Below, in pieces: positions 12,040 through 23,288 of a DNA stretch of 64,000 bases. The first letter of the stretch is position 1. Each line of letters starts with the position of its first letter. Location of the stretch: the NCBI GenBank assembly GCA_037157565.1, contig JAZHRO010000003.1, positions 66,900,501 to 66,964,500 of the forward strand, given 5' to 3'. Below the pieces are notes generated by a model. The model saw only the letters and a list, made by a program, of their open reading frames with translations. It did no database searches and had not been told where the DNA came from. The position numbers were made by a program, and so were the translations under genes. This stretch comes from Thalassia testudinum. Lineage: Eukaryota; Streptophyta; Magnoliopsida; Alismatales; Hydrocharitaceae.

Positions 12040-12600
12040 TCTGACAGGCTTATCAGACATCTAATTCTATCATCAGACGTCTGGAAGTTCACTTTAAGAC
12101 GTCTGATTCCAAGGTCAGACGTCTGATTTTGGGCGGGTCTCTTCCTGACTTGAATCAGATCTAAACAGGGTTCTTGCGCAAGTCCATCAGACGACATATA
12201 GGACGTCTGGCACTATGTCTGGACGTCTGGAAACCTACTTTTACTGTGGGAATGAATTTCCAAACGTTGCAACGGCTAGAAAATCTCTGAGAAGAGATTT
12301 TGGGTCAGCCGAGGCAAAACGGTCAATTATCGAACGTCTCGATAGTCATATGGACGTCTGATAAGTCTCTAACGGTCATATACTTGAGTGTATGCTAAGC
12401 CAGCCAACGGTCCACTAATTGGACGTCTGGCAAATCCATCAGACGTCTCCTAAGACATCTGGTCTAAGGTTTGGACGTCTGATTTCATTAGACAGAACTA
12501 GCTATGTCCAGCCTAACAGTTATCAGACGTCTGAAACAACAGTCAGATGTCTTAAAATACTTTATCAGACATCTGATTTTGGGATTAGACGTCTGGAAAC
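12040..12600. repeat. Array of CAGACGTCTG palindromes in LTR U3
   Basis: Many perfect or one-off copies of the palindrome ATCAGACGTCTGAT, irregularly spaced. The matching array in the other LTR is at about 15880-16440. Repeated palindromes in the LTR are a known feature of Sireviruses. Confidence 0.8.
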
Positions 12601-13004
12601 TCTATTTGAACCCTATATTGGTTTTCTAATTGTTCTACAGAAAACATAGGTATCCTAGGGTTGTTTAGGTGTTCCTAGGACTACTGTTAAGGTACTTTGA
12701 GGCTCTTTAACATGAATTATCTAAGGAAATAAAGAGCAACAAAAGAAACGAAAAATACAACAAGTATAAAAGAAGGAAATCTATCCTATTCTTCATTTCC
12801 TTCCATCTTCAATATGTCTCTCCTCGCGAATCTCTTCTGCTCTCCATCGAGCTCCTCCAATCCGTCCTGGATGCGAGGTCGAACTCCGTCTAATCACGTA
12901 TCCATTTGCGATTGACCTGAAATCTAGGACTCAAAGTGCGAATATTAAATGACACGTGTTTTGTTATCATCAAAATAAATGATCGTGGTGCTCTAGCACC
13001 AACA

Positions 13005-13290
13005 ATCTCCCCCTTTTTGATGATGACAAAACCATAAATAATAATGCAAAAAATCCTCCCCCTTTTTGACATTATCAAAAAGGTTTAATTGATTTTACAT
13101 TTCCTATAACTCCCCCTTAAGACATGCTCTTCTATAAATTTCTTTTGACAAAGGTAATGCCTCCCCCATTTTTTATAACAACAAGATAGCTATTATTTTT
13201 CTCCCCCTTTCTAAAGGAAATTTAGCTACCTTATATCTCCCCCTTAAAAATTGACAATTAGCTCATAAATTTTAACTCCCCCTATCTAAA
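13005..13290 (-). other. Polypurine tract and several PPT-like copies
   Basis: The tract next to the 3' LTR reads AAAAAGGGGGAGAT on the minus strand (13005-13018). At least six similar GGGGGAG-centred tracts follow near 13051, 13110, 13163, 13201, 13237 and 13277. They prime plus-strand DNA synthesis. Multiplied tracts are described in Sireviruses. Confidence 0.8.
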
Positions 13291-13471
13291 TGCTACTGAT
13301 AAACAAAGATAGGGTCAAGAATTTTTACCTCACCTACCATGGCCAATAAAATGGCCCGAATGGTGGTGGTGGATGCCACATCGGATGGGGCTCCCATCCG
13401 TAGCTTGGAGGCCCGGGCATTGGTGCCGGTCTCCAATCTGGTGGTCGACGTGCGGTGGGACCGTTGCTTGT

Positions 13472-15060
13472 TCACCGTCTCATCGGTCTTCTTGTTCTCC
13501 TCCTTGGTCTACTCCTTGGTTCTCCCAACTCGAGTTGACCAGACTTGAGCTTGTAGGTCCAGTCCTTTGTGTTGTAATTATCCCTGAACCCTACAAAATA
13601 AGATTCTAATTCTTTTTTCGGTATCCAAGTGGGCTTGGATCCGGATCTGTTAGTGGGTCTCCTTGATGGAGATCCTTTCTCAATTTTAGGGCTACAAAAA
13701 TTATCAACTTTGTTGATTAATTTGTTAGAATTTTCCCTAAGACATGCAATTTCTTTTTCTATAATATTCATCTTAGTCTTTAAATCAGAAATTTCTATTT
13801 TTATACTAACATTTTCCTCAATCAATTTATTATTTTCATTGATGAGATTACTATTTTCTAATAATAGGTTATCCTTTTTAGGACTAGCTTCTAGATCCTT
13901 AAGTTTTATTTCTAACCTATTATTTTCAGATTTAAGAAAGCTAAGATTCTTTTTCATGCTTTTGTTTTCTTTTTTTAGAGATTTACTAAGCTCAAATAGT
14001 TCATTAAAAGCTTCTTGTAAATCATAACTTACCTCATTGTCTGAGTCGCTTCCGCTTTCGCTGTCGCTATTGCTTCCTCTGGCCATGAAACCAAAGCAAG
14101 CAGTTTCTTCTTTTTCTTCTTCTTCCTCCGAGCTGGAATCGTCCCAAGTGGCTTGGAATGCCTTCTTCTTAGATCTCTTTTCCTTTTCCTTCTTCTTCTC
14201 CTTTTTGAGAAGAGGGCACTCTGGTCGTAGGTGCCCTTTCTCATTGCAGTAATAGCAACGTCTCGGCCTTTCCTTCTCCTTTTTCTCTTTCTTTAATTCC
14301 TTACAAAACTTGGAAAATTTTTTAAGTAAAATTCTAAAGTCTTCATCGTTGGAACTTACCTCACTATCCGACGCGGCTCTGAAGGCGAGAGTCTTCTTTA
14401 GTTTGGGCTCCGGTGTATCCTTCTTCTTCTGCTTCAACTTTGTCTCGTAGGCCATTAGATTGCCTAGGAGATCTTCCATGTTAAGCTCCTCTACTTCGTT
14501 CGCCTCCTCGATGGCGGTGACTTTCTATTCCCATTCCGGTTCAAGGGAATGAAGAAGCTTCCCTTGAAGCTCCCCCTTGATGAAGGTCTTCCCTAATGCT
14601 TTCAAATTATTTACAATGAGAGTGAACCTAGTGTTCATCTCACTTAAAGACTCGTTAGGTTTCATAGAAAAAGATTCAAATTCTTGAGAAAGTAAATTAA
14701 TTTTAGAAGTTTTTACCTTAGAGGTACCTTCGTGAGTTACCTCAAGTGTGTGCCAAATCTCGTATGCGGTGGCGCATTGCGAGATTCTATTGAACTCCTC
14801 CAGGCTGAGCGTGCAATACAATGCGTTCATTGTTTTGCGTTGAGAGAGAGCTCCCGGATCTGCTGCTGCGAGTATCCTCCGGCAGGTTTCTCTGGGATGT
14901 CAAAGGGGGTCTCGCACCTGGCCCAGACTGTGAAATCGGTGGCTTGAAGCCACGTCTTCATCCACAGCTTCCAGTAAGGGTAGTTGCTCCCGTCGAAGAA
15001 CGGCGAATGAGTCGTAGACTGGCCCTCGGAAATCCTACCCGCGGAACTGCTTCCCACCAT
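13472..15060 (-). pseudogene. gag: gag of element I (copia type, with long coiled-coil tail)
   Basis: Start ATG at 15060 (MVGSSSAG). The N-terminal motif FFDGSNYPYWKLWMKTWL is typical of copia gag. Then come a capsid-like region with YEIWHTLEVTHEGTSKVK (14700-14770), a zinc knuckle C-x2-C-x4-H-x4-C at 14216-14257, a Lys/Glu-rich and Ser/Asp-rich acidic stretch, a long coiled coil (about 13690-14020) and a KPTWIPKKE segment near the end. A one-base frame break near 14830 and a stop near 14527 are the only defects I see; the last 335 codons (13472-14479) are open. No protease or pol follows. The tail after the knuckle is long for a copia gag. Confidence 0.85.
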
Positions 15061-15101
15061 AGATCTTCTTGCTTGATTGTTATGCCGAAACAGCAAGACC
15101 T

Positions 15102-15113
15102 GCTCTGATACCA
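15102..15113 (-). other. Primer-binding site, initiator tRNA-Met type (element I)
   Basis: The minus strand reads TGGTATCAGAGC, 2 nt after the CA end of the 5' LTR. Standard for copia elements. Confidence 0.9.
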
Positions 15114-15115
15114 AC

Positions 15116-16846
15116 TGAAGGTTCTCTACTCGGAGGGGGTGACGTAATAATTGCGGAAATAAATTAAACAATCTTCACAAAATGCAATCACACAAAGTAC
15201 ACAAAGTATTTTAGGTGGAAACCCAAACCGGGTGAAAACCACCACCAAACCCTCTCGAGTTAGGATTTTCCGATCAACCAAGTTGATCAAAATCCACTAA
15301 ACTGAATCACTTTAAACGAGGGTGATTCAACCTCAATACAACCACGCTACTTAAATGAGGGTAGCGTACCTCAACCCCTTCTCTCCACGAGAAGGATTTT
15401 GTCTCGTGAAGGAGATGGGAATTCGCAAAGCGAATACCCAACCAAATAACAAAGATAAAATAAACAACAAGTCCTATAGAGCCAACAAAGTAATTTTTAA
15501 CCTAAGCTTCTATAGGAATTAGGAAACTCCCCTTTGCAAGTAGTGCGTCGAGTTGATGACGCGGTGCGTGAGCCACGCGACGGCGCAACTTCGCTCTCCT
15601 GAACTACGGCGGGAGAGTGGGTGCGCAGCAGCTTGATGATCTCAAGATAATGGAGCTTGAGCTTGGAGAGCAAGAGCTAGCTAGGACACAAGAGAGTGGA
15701 ACTATGTTGCTTAAGTGTGTCTTGTGTTTCTCTTAGTGTATCTAGGTGTGTGTTTATGTTGCAAAGGTTCCCCTCTATTTATAGAGGCCTTAGGAAGGCT
15801 TTGGAAGGCTTAGGAAAGGTTCTATAGACGTTGGGAACAAAGCCCAAGAGAATCAGCCCAAAATCAGAAACAATCATTGTTCTGACAGGCTTACCAGACA
15901 TCTAATTCTATCATCAGATGTCTGGAAGTTCACTTTAAGACGTCTGATTCCAAGGTCAGACGTCTGATTTTGGGCGGGTCTCTTCCTGACTTGAATCAGA
16001 TCCAAACAGGGTTCTTGCGCAAGTCCATCAGACGACATATAGGACGTCCGGCACTATGTCTAGACGTCTGGAAACCTACTTTTACTGTGGGAATGGATTT
16101 TCCAAATGTTGCAACGGCTAGAAAGTCTCTGAGAAGAGATTTTGGGTCAGCCAAGGCAAAACGATCAATTATCAGACGTCTGGATAGTCATAAGGACGTC
16201 TGATAAGGCTCTAACGGTCATTTTCTTGAGTGTATGCTAAGCCAGCCAATGGTCCACTAATTGGATGTCTGGCAAATCCATCAGACGTCTCCTAAGATGT
16301 CTGGTCTAAGGTCTGGATGTCAGATTTCATCAGACAGAACTAGCTATGTCCAGCCTAACAGTTATCAGACGTCTGAAACAACAGTCAAACGTCTTAAAAT
16401 ACTTTATCAGACGTCTGATTTTGGGATTAGATGTCTGGAAACTCTGTTTGAACCTTATATTGGTTTTCTAAGTGTTCTACAGAAAACCTAAGTATCCTAG
16501 GGTTGTGCAGGTATTCCTAGGACTACTGTTAGGGTACTTTGAGGCTCTTTAACATGAATTATCTAAGGAAATAAAGAGCAACAAAAGAAACGGAAAATAC
16601 AACAAGTATAAAAGAAGGAAATCTATCCTATTCTTCATTTCCTTCCATCTTCAATATATCACTCCTCGTGAATCTCTTCTGCTCTCCATCGAGCTCCTCC
16701 AATCCATCCTGGATGTGAGGTCGAACTCCGTCTAATCACGTATCCATTTGCGATTGACCTGAAATCTAGGACTCAAAGCGCAAATATTAAATGACACGTG
16801 TTTTGTTACCATCAAAACAAATGATCGTGGTGCTCTAGCACCAACA
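15116..16846 (-). mobile_element. 5' LTR of element I
   Basis: 1731 bp, TG to CA, same landmarks as the left copy: TATA inverted repeat at 15772-15787 and palindrome array at about 15880-16440. It supplies the promoter of the element. Confidence 0.93.
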
Positions 16847-16851
16847 TATTG

Positions 16852-17706
16852 CATTACTTAACAACCCAGTATGCCTTATGTTCCAACTCGACCAAAAGGT
16901 GGCAAGCCTTGCCAAGGACCAATCGATAAGCGAGATGCCTATTGGGGTCTTAAAAGCGATCCTGTATGCCCAAAGGGCATTATCAAATCATATAGACTAA
17001 TCCTCTCGGTCAGGTCTCACTGTCTTGTGCAGAATATTCTTGATCTGCCTATTAGAGACCTCAGTTTACGCATTTGTTTGCGAGTGATACGAGGTTGCAA
17101 CGCAGTGTGTAACCCCATATTTTCTAATTAAGGCAAGGAATTGGGCATGAATAAAGTGATTCCCACCATCACTGATCATGTGTTTCGATATCCCAAATTG
17201 AGAGAAGATGTTTTGCTTAACAAAGTCCATGATAGCCTTATGGTCACATCTTCGGGCAGCTATGACTTCGATCCACTTTGAGGCATAGTCCACTGAGACT
17301 AATATGTACTCGTAGCCATTGCATTGTGGGAAGAGACCTATAAAATCGATGCCCCATACATCAAAAATTTTGATAATCAGAATGGGCTGGTGGGGCACCA
17401 TATCCTTTCTAGTGATAGTCCTTAATGTCTGGCATTGAGAGTAAGTCTTAGCAAAGTTGTGTGCATCCTTTAATAAGGATGGCCAGTAAAATCCGGATTG
17501 CAAAACCTTTGCAGCCATTTGCTTCCTAGAAAAGTGGCCACCACAGGCTTGGTCGTGACAAAAGGATAGCACACTTTGGACTTCCTCTTCAGAAATACAC
17601 CTCCTAATGATCTGGTTAGCATATAGTCTAAACAGCATAGGATAATCCAAGAAATAGTGCTTGGCTTTAGCCAAGAACTTATCCCATTGCTATCTGGACC
17701 AACCAT
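16852..17706 (-). pseudogene. pol: Integrase core of element B
   Basis: Integrates cDNA into the host genome. An open frame of 202 codons (17066-17674) covers the zinc-binding region and catalytic core. CHDQACGGHFS gives the His pair. The following C-x2-C appears as YSQC, so the first Cys is Tyr (a G-to-A change would do this). Catalytic Asp residues are in WGIDFIGLFP and ISDGGNHF; the Glu lies in QTEVSNRQIK just beyond a stop near 17066. From 16852 to 17065 the frame is decayed and runs into element I; the remainder is at 10930-11274. Confidence 0.9.
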
Positions 17707-18396
17707 GAGGAGTCTGTCCTACCACCAGATAGTTGACTAAGTCTGCATACCAGGGTAGCTTTCTTCCTTGCATGGCTAGAAGTTGTTCATCTGGGAAGGT
17801 GTCAGTCAAGGGTAATGAGGGTTTGATGTGGTCTGGGTGAAGTCTAAATAGGTGATCGGCTACGACGTTCTTGGACCTGACTTTGTCACGTATTTCTAGG
17901 TCAAATTCCTATAGGAGCAGTATCCATTGGATGAGCTTGGGTTTAGCATCCTTTTTGGTCAACAAATGTTGGATAGCTGAGTGGTTGGTGTAAAACGTCA
18001 CGTGGGATCCCAGAAGGTATGATCAAAACTTTTCTAACGCAAAGACTATAGCAAGCAGTTCTTTTCTGTGACAGTGTAATTCCATTGAGCCTCATCCAAC
18101 ATTTTGCTCACGTAGTAGATCCCCATGGGTTTCTTCTCTCTTCTTTGTCTTAGGACTGCACCGATGGCAAAATCTAACGCATTGCACATTATCTTAAAGT
18201 CCTGGGACTATCTTGGGGGTTGTAAAATAGGTGCATTGGAGACTGTTTCCCTAAGGGTGTTGTAAGCCTTGTTACAATCAGGTGTCTTGTGAAAAAGGGC
18301 GTCGTTGGCTAGAGAGTCAGTCAAGGGCTTAGAACGTTTGGAAAAATCCTTAAAGAACCTTCTATAGAAGCAAACATGTCCTAGGAAAGATCAAAT
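17707..18396 (-). pseudogene. pol: RNase H region of element B
   Basis: Strongly decayed stretch between RT and integrase. Recognisable pieces include RKELLAIVFALEKF (about 18050), LLTKKDAKPKLIQWILLL (about 17930) and DHLFRLHPDH (about 17850), in the order expected for RNase H and the tether to integrase. Many stops. RNase H removes the RNA strand during reverse transcription. Confidence 0.75.
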
Positions 18397-19080
18397 TTAC
18401 TTGACCGAGCTAGGGGGTGGAAGTTTGGAAATTAAATCAACCTTAGCTCGATCCACTTCGATGCCCCTGTGCAAGTTGATGTGACCGAGGATAATTCCTT
18501 CCTGAACCTTAAAATTGTTCTTTTCCTGGCTTAAAACCAAGTTGACGTTGATACATCGCTTCAGGATCTTCTCCAAGTTGCTAAGATAATTATCGAATGA
18601 GTTCTCGAACATTGAGAAATCATCCATAAAGGCCTCCAGGTATTCACCCACCATCTCTAAATAAATGGCTAGCATGCAACACTGAAAGGTCATGGGTGCG
18701 TTGCATAACCCGAATGGCATACGATCGAATGCGAACGTGCTATACGGGCAAGTGAATGTGGTCTTCTCTTGATCCTCTGGTGCAATAGCAACTTGGTTGT
18801 ATCTTGAATATCCATCCAGGAAGCAAAAATATTTTTGCCCTACCAATCACTAGAGAATTTGGTTAATGAATTGCAGAGGGAAATGATCTTTCTTGGAGGC
18901 CTCATTGAACTTCTTATAGTTGATGCACACTCGCCATGAGGTAGCAGTGCGGGTGGGGATGGATTTGCCCAAGTCATTGGTGACCATGGTGAGCCCAGCT
19001 TTCTTAGGTACCACTTGAGTGGGGCTCACCCAAGGGCTAGCAGAAATTTGTTAAGTGATGTCTTAATCAAGCCATTTGAT
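18397..19080 (-). pseudogene. pol: Reverse transcriptase of element B
   Basis: Open for 149 codons (18397-18846) with FLDGYSRYNQ, EDQEKTTFTCP, PFGLCNAPMTFQ, catalytic FMDD at 18619-18630 and ILGHINLHRGIEVD. Upstream (18850-19060), separated by a stop, lies the fingers region with STQVVPKKAG, TSWRVCINYKKFN and DHFPL. The order and spacing are those of Ty3/gypsy RT. It is the longest intact RT stretch in the window but not a full domain. Confidence 0.92.
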
Positions 19081-20640
19081 TATTTCTTTTTTAACGACCT
19101 CATGCATATTTGGGTTCAATCACCTCTGCATCTGACAAGAATGTCAATCCCTATCTTCCAAATAGATCTTGTGAGTGTAATAGGTAAGGCTAATTTCCCT
19201 CAAGTCAGAAATTGTCCACCCAATGGCTGCCCGATGTTCAGAGAGGGTTGTAGTCAACCTAAGTTCCTGATCCCTAATTAAATGGGCATTGATAATCACA
19301 GGGAAGGTCTGGTCAGGTCCAAGGAAGACATACTTCAGATTATCAGGTGAAGGATTTAGTTCGGGTGTAGGTGGGACAACATTCGATGGGTAGGCGAAAG
19401 GTCGAAGTTAATAAACATCAATCTCCTCGAATGGATATTGCTAAAGGTAATTAGCTCTACAAAGGTCAACCTCCACAGGCTGCAGTGGGTTAGGGTAGTC
19501 ATCAACTGGTTGAGTCAGATGGTCTACTGAAGAGCTAAGAGTAAGGCATTCTTCAACCAATGGTTCCACGGGATCGTGCTCCTCAACCCAGCCACAATCA
19601 AAGGAATTAGCCACCCTGAAGAAATCCAATTGCATCTTCTTGTCTCCAAAGCCAATTTCCATGCATCCCGTGCTGCAATCAATGTTTGCCTTAGCCATAG
19701 CTAGGAAGGGTCTGGCCAAGATGATGGGTGTGTCTTGTAGCTATTCAGGGACTTCCATGTCGAGGACCAAAAAGTTTATCAGGAAGTAGATGTCCTTGAC
19801 CCAAACAATTACATCCTCAACTACCCCCTTCGGGGTTTTCACAGATCTATTAGCCAGTTGGATAGACACAGGTGTGGGTTTTAACTCCCCATATCAAAAC
19901 TGGTGATACAGGGTCATTGAGATGAGGTTGATCGAAACACCTAAGTCCAAGAGTGCTCTATCAAATGTCATGTCCACGATATTACAAGATATCAGGGGTG
20001 CTATTAGGTCAGTTCATTTGGGAGGTAGGTTGCTCAATATCACTGAACTAGCTTGTTCTGAGAGCACAACCTTCCTAGGTTCTTGGGTTCTTGGCTTACT
20101 CTTCGACATACAAACATCCTTCAAGAACTTAACGTAAGTCGGGATATGCTTGATTGCTTCGAGGAGTGGAATATTAATCTGGACTTATTTGAAAATCTCC
20201 AACAACTCCTCATTCTCAACTACAACTTTCTTTTTCTTCCTTTTCTCTAAGTCCTCAAGGTATGGTGCTTGGGCTTGAATTGGGTCAGTCTCCAAGTCCT
20301 TGGGTTCCTCCCACTCATCCTCAGAATCAGGTATCTTAGGAAGTGAGGTCATGGGAGGGGTCAGCCATTTGGGGTCCTAGGTTTCAGTTCCACTTCTCAA
20401 GGTAACCACGTTGGTTGAGGCATTAGGATCATGGGTAGATCCTTGAGAAGAGGAAGAACAAGATGCACAAAACCCAGGGGGTGTCTATAGGGCTTGCTGG
20501 ATCATGTGGGCATGCCCAGGATTGGCTTGGAACCCTTGAGCATTGGGGCCTCTGTTGATCACATTTCGTGGGTTCAGTTGTGGCTGAGAAAGAAGGGACC
20601 CCTGTTGTTTGCAATCCAACAGCTAGCTCAACTGTCCCTT
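19081..20640 (-). pseudogene. pol: Protease and flanking linkers of element B
   Basis: The protease shows LLDLGVSINLIS with the catalytic DLG codons at 19939-19947. A conserved ARPFLAMAKANID block follows (about 19690), opening a 92-codon frame with an acidic linker (19441-19719) leading to RT. Upstream (20100-20640) is the gag-protease spacer, with only fragments readable. In-frame stops are frequent. Cleaves the gag-pol precursor in live relatives. Confidence 0.75.
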
Positions 20641-22146
20641 CACTAATGCCATTTCATTCAGATGTTTCTGATTCATATCAGTCATAATTTTTATCAGTCT
20701 GTCCATTTGGTTTTTTAGGGGAGGGGCCACACTATTCTGATTTTAAGTTGGTTTAACTGGTGGACCTTGCTAATAAGAGTGGGGTTTGGCCTGGGTTGGT
20801 TTTGGAATTGGTTTGGTTTTTGGATCATCCAGGTGAGATTTGGGTGATTACACCATCCGGCATTGTAGGTGTTGGAGAAGGGGTCAAGTTTGGAGTAACC
20901 TTGGATGGCCTAGACATCTACAAAGATGGAAGGTGCCGAGGGGGAGGGGAGAGAGTAATCAGGATTTGAGGGAGCAAAGGTCCCTCCCTAGAACATGGTT
21001 AGGGTTGTTCGAGGTGCATTTCGTTCATTGGCTACGCTAAATCTACATTGTGAGCTCCCATTGCTAGGGAGAGGGTCTGTAGTGGGTTTCTGGCTTGGTT
21101 CAACAGCTCATCAATCTTTTCATCCACCAACTCAACTCGATCCAACTTTTTGGCTATAATGTCCATGTCTACCATTCCAGAATTGGCTTGCACTTAATAG
21201 ATCCCACAATGGTGTTGACTGGATCGATTAAATTGGGTCATGGAGGCATTGTTTAGTGAATTCTCACTCTTGGACTCAAAGAGTATGAATGCGCTCTCCT
21301 CATCTTTGTTCAAAAAGTTGCCTCCACATGAGGTATCAACAAAGTTCATAAGGTTGCTATCCAGACGATGGTAGAAGATCTAGGCCAATTGCCACTTTGG
21401 AACCTCTTGGTGTGGGAATTTCCTCAACAATTGATTAAAACTTTCCCACACCTCATGGAATTGTTCCCCACCTTGTAGTGTGAATTTGGTAATGGCTCCT
21501 CTTAGGGCAATGGTTTTACCTATGGGGAATAAATTTTTCAAGAATGCATGCCTCAGTTCCTCCCAAGTGGAGATGGGTCTTCCTAAGGTTCTAAGCCAGT
21601 GAGATGCTTTGTCTTTTAGGGAGAAGGGAACATCTTAATCAAAACAATGTCCAAGCTGATGTTCCTGGGTTTCACAGTTCGGGTTATCCGGTCTAGGTCC
21701 TCAAGGTGTTGGAAGGGGTCCTCATTTGAGCTCCAAAGAGAGTGGCTCTGAATTAAGCTCAGGACATTAGGTTTCAGCTCAAAATCATCTCCCCCTTCAA
21801 GGATCCTAAGATGTGGCTTGATTCGGATAGCAGAAGGATCGTAAAAATCATGGAGAGGCCTAGGTTGTCCCCTAGGAGGTTGTGGTTGGTTAGGTGGGTT
21901 CAGTGGGGGTTGCCCTTGAGGGTTTTGCAATCGGTGTATGGCTTGCATGATGGTTTGGATTTGTTGTTGTTGAAGTTGGTGGTTGGCAGAGATATGGACC
22001 TGAATGCTGGCCATAGCATTGGGTTGTGGTTGGTCCTCAATCTCATCAATTCCTGATTCAGCCATTTCCCTTGTAAAATCAAGTCTCCTCCTGATTTCTC
22101 TTTGTAAAACAAACAACTCATGATGAAGTGATTGTCTCCCGTGCAT
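20641..22146 (-). pseudogene. gag: gag of element B
   Basis: Start ATG at 22146 (MHGRQSLH), about 1.1 kb from the primer site. An open frame of 176 codons (21616-22146) has a Gln-rich stretch (22000), a Pro-rich stretch and the start of the capsid domain (HSLWSSNEDPFQHLEDLDRI). The capsid continues in another frame with ASHWLRTL, FFLIGKT-like and GEQFHEVWESFNQLL segments (21400-21600), so a frame break lies near 21615. A Pro/Asn-rich tail follows. It forms the particle shell in active relatives. Confidence 0.88.
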
Positions 22147-23266
22147 ACACTAGAGAAGAACAAGGAGGGATGCGGAGAGAGACAGGTGTGAGAAGTGTGT
22201 GCACAAACAAGCAAGCAACTCTAGCCCTTATAGTGTATACCTTAGGTAACCTAGAAGCCTCAAAAGGAATGATCAAATCTGTAAGCACTTAACCATCCTT
22301 CCCATTGTTAATCTGGCCAGGTTGATTGTGAGGGGATTCAGGGGAAAGTTCTTCCCTTGGCTTTCGCCGTCAATACTGTAGACCCCACAACCATGGTCAT
22401 TTGACACTTCCCCATAGCCTAGACACTAGATTCTACAAAGGGAGTGAAGGCCAAGTGCCTAGGAAACCTAATCACACCTTCAAGACTTAGACTAGTCTTG
22501 CCTAGGGCACATCTACTCCATCTTAATGAGGGGTTAGGCTAGTGCTTGTGCTCCAGATATGTGATGAGTCAATGTTTGGGATTGTGCCTCTTAGTTAGTC
22601 TGATTGAGCGTGTGTGTGCACTTAACAAAACATGGTTCTCAAGCAAGGATTTTAGGATGTGGTGTCTTTTAATGATTTATCCTTGCTTTAGGGCTTGTTA
22701 GGGTTGAAGTTCCTTAATGTTTTCAAACGAGGTTCAAGTGGGCACACAAAGTTTTGCACACAATGGGTGAAAGTCAATTTCCTTTAGAATGATGTGGCCC
22801 TAGAAAAAAAACTCTAGTGTATTCACCTTAGTGTTCATGCAGTTCTACCAGGTGAGCTGATTTAAATTATGGTGAGTGGTGTGGCCCAAGTCAAGTCATG
22901 GTGGCTTCACAAACACCACTCAAAAGAAAGAAGAACACTCCAAAAAGATTATCTCTTCAAGAATGTTAGAGTGTATTTTTTATTTTTTTTGGTTGGTTGA
23001 TGAGCTTGGAATGTAGGTCAAGTAGCCATTCACCATGCCAATTTTTTATTTTTAAATTTTTTGTATTTTTTTAGGCAAGAAAAAAGCAATGGGTGGAGTA
23101 ATACTCACAACTGTCTTCACAGCACTTCACTCTCGGTCCACTATCTTGGATTGCGCTCCATCGCCGAAGCGTCGAGTTCCTGCAACCAATCAACTAGAGA
23201 GAGGAAAATGACTTAGAAGATGTGAATAATAATGCGGGATAAAAGCGACAAAAGAAATCTGTTGCC
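22147..23266 (-). other. 5' leader of element B
   Basis: Between primer site and gag. AT-rich, with T-rich runs near 22980 and 23040. No convincing coding frame. Confidence 0.6.
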
Positions 23267-23284
23267 TCCTCGACAACGATGCCA
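23267..23284 (-). other. Primer-binding site, tRNA-Asp type (element B)
   Basis: The minus strand reads TGGCATCGTTGTCGAGGA, a diverged tRNA-Asp site 4 nt from the LTR. Confidence 0.8.
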
Positions 23285-23288
23285 AAAC

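Larger units (their letters stand above)
11275..13004 (-). mobile_element. 3' LTR of element I
   Basis: Plus-strand TGAAGG at 11275 to AACA at 13004, 1730 bp. Matches 15116-16846 almost base for base. Confidence 0.93.
11275..16846 (-). mobile_element. Element I: gag-only Ty1/copia element (Sirevirus-like, non-autonomous)
   Basis: Complete structure: LTRs at 11275-13004 and 15116-16846, 5-bp target duplication TATTG at 11270-11274 and 16847-16851, initiator-Met primer site, gag, repeated polypurine tracts. It lacks protease, integrase and RT between gag and the 3' LTR, so it must borrow pol. The LTRs are nearly identical and differ largely by C/T and G/A changes at CpG, so it is one of the younger insertions. 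It sits in the integrase gene of element B. Confidence 0.92.

Noticed and set aside
13629..14252. Plus-strand frames of 132 and 71 codons
   Set aside because: Antisense shadows of the Lys/Glu-rich coiled coil of element I's gag.
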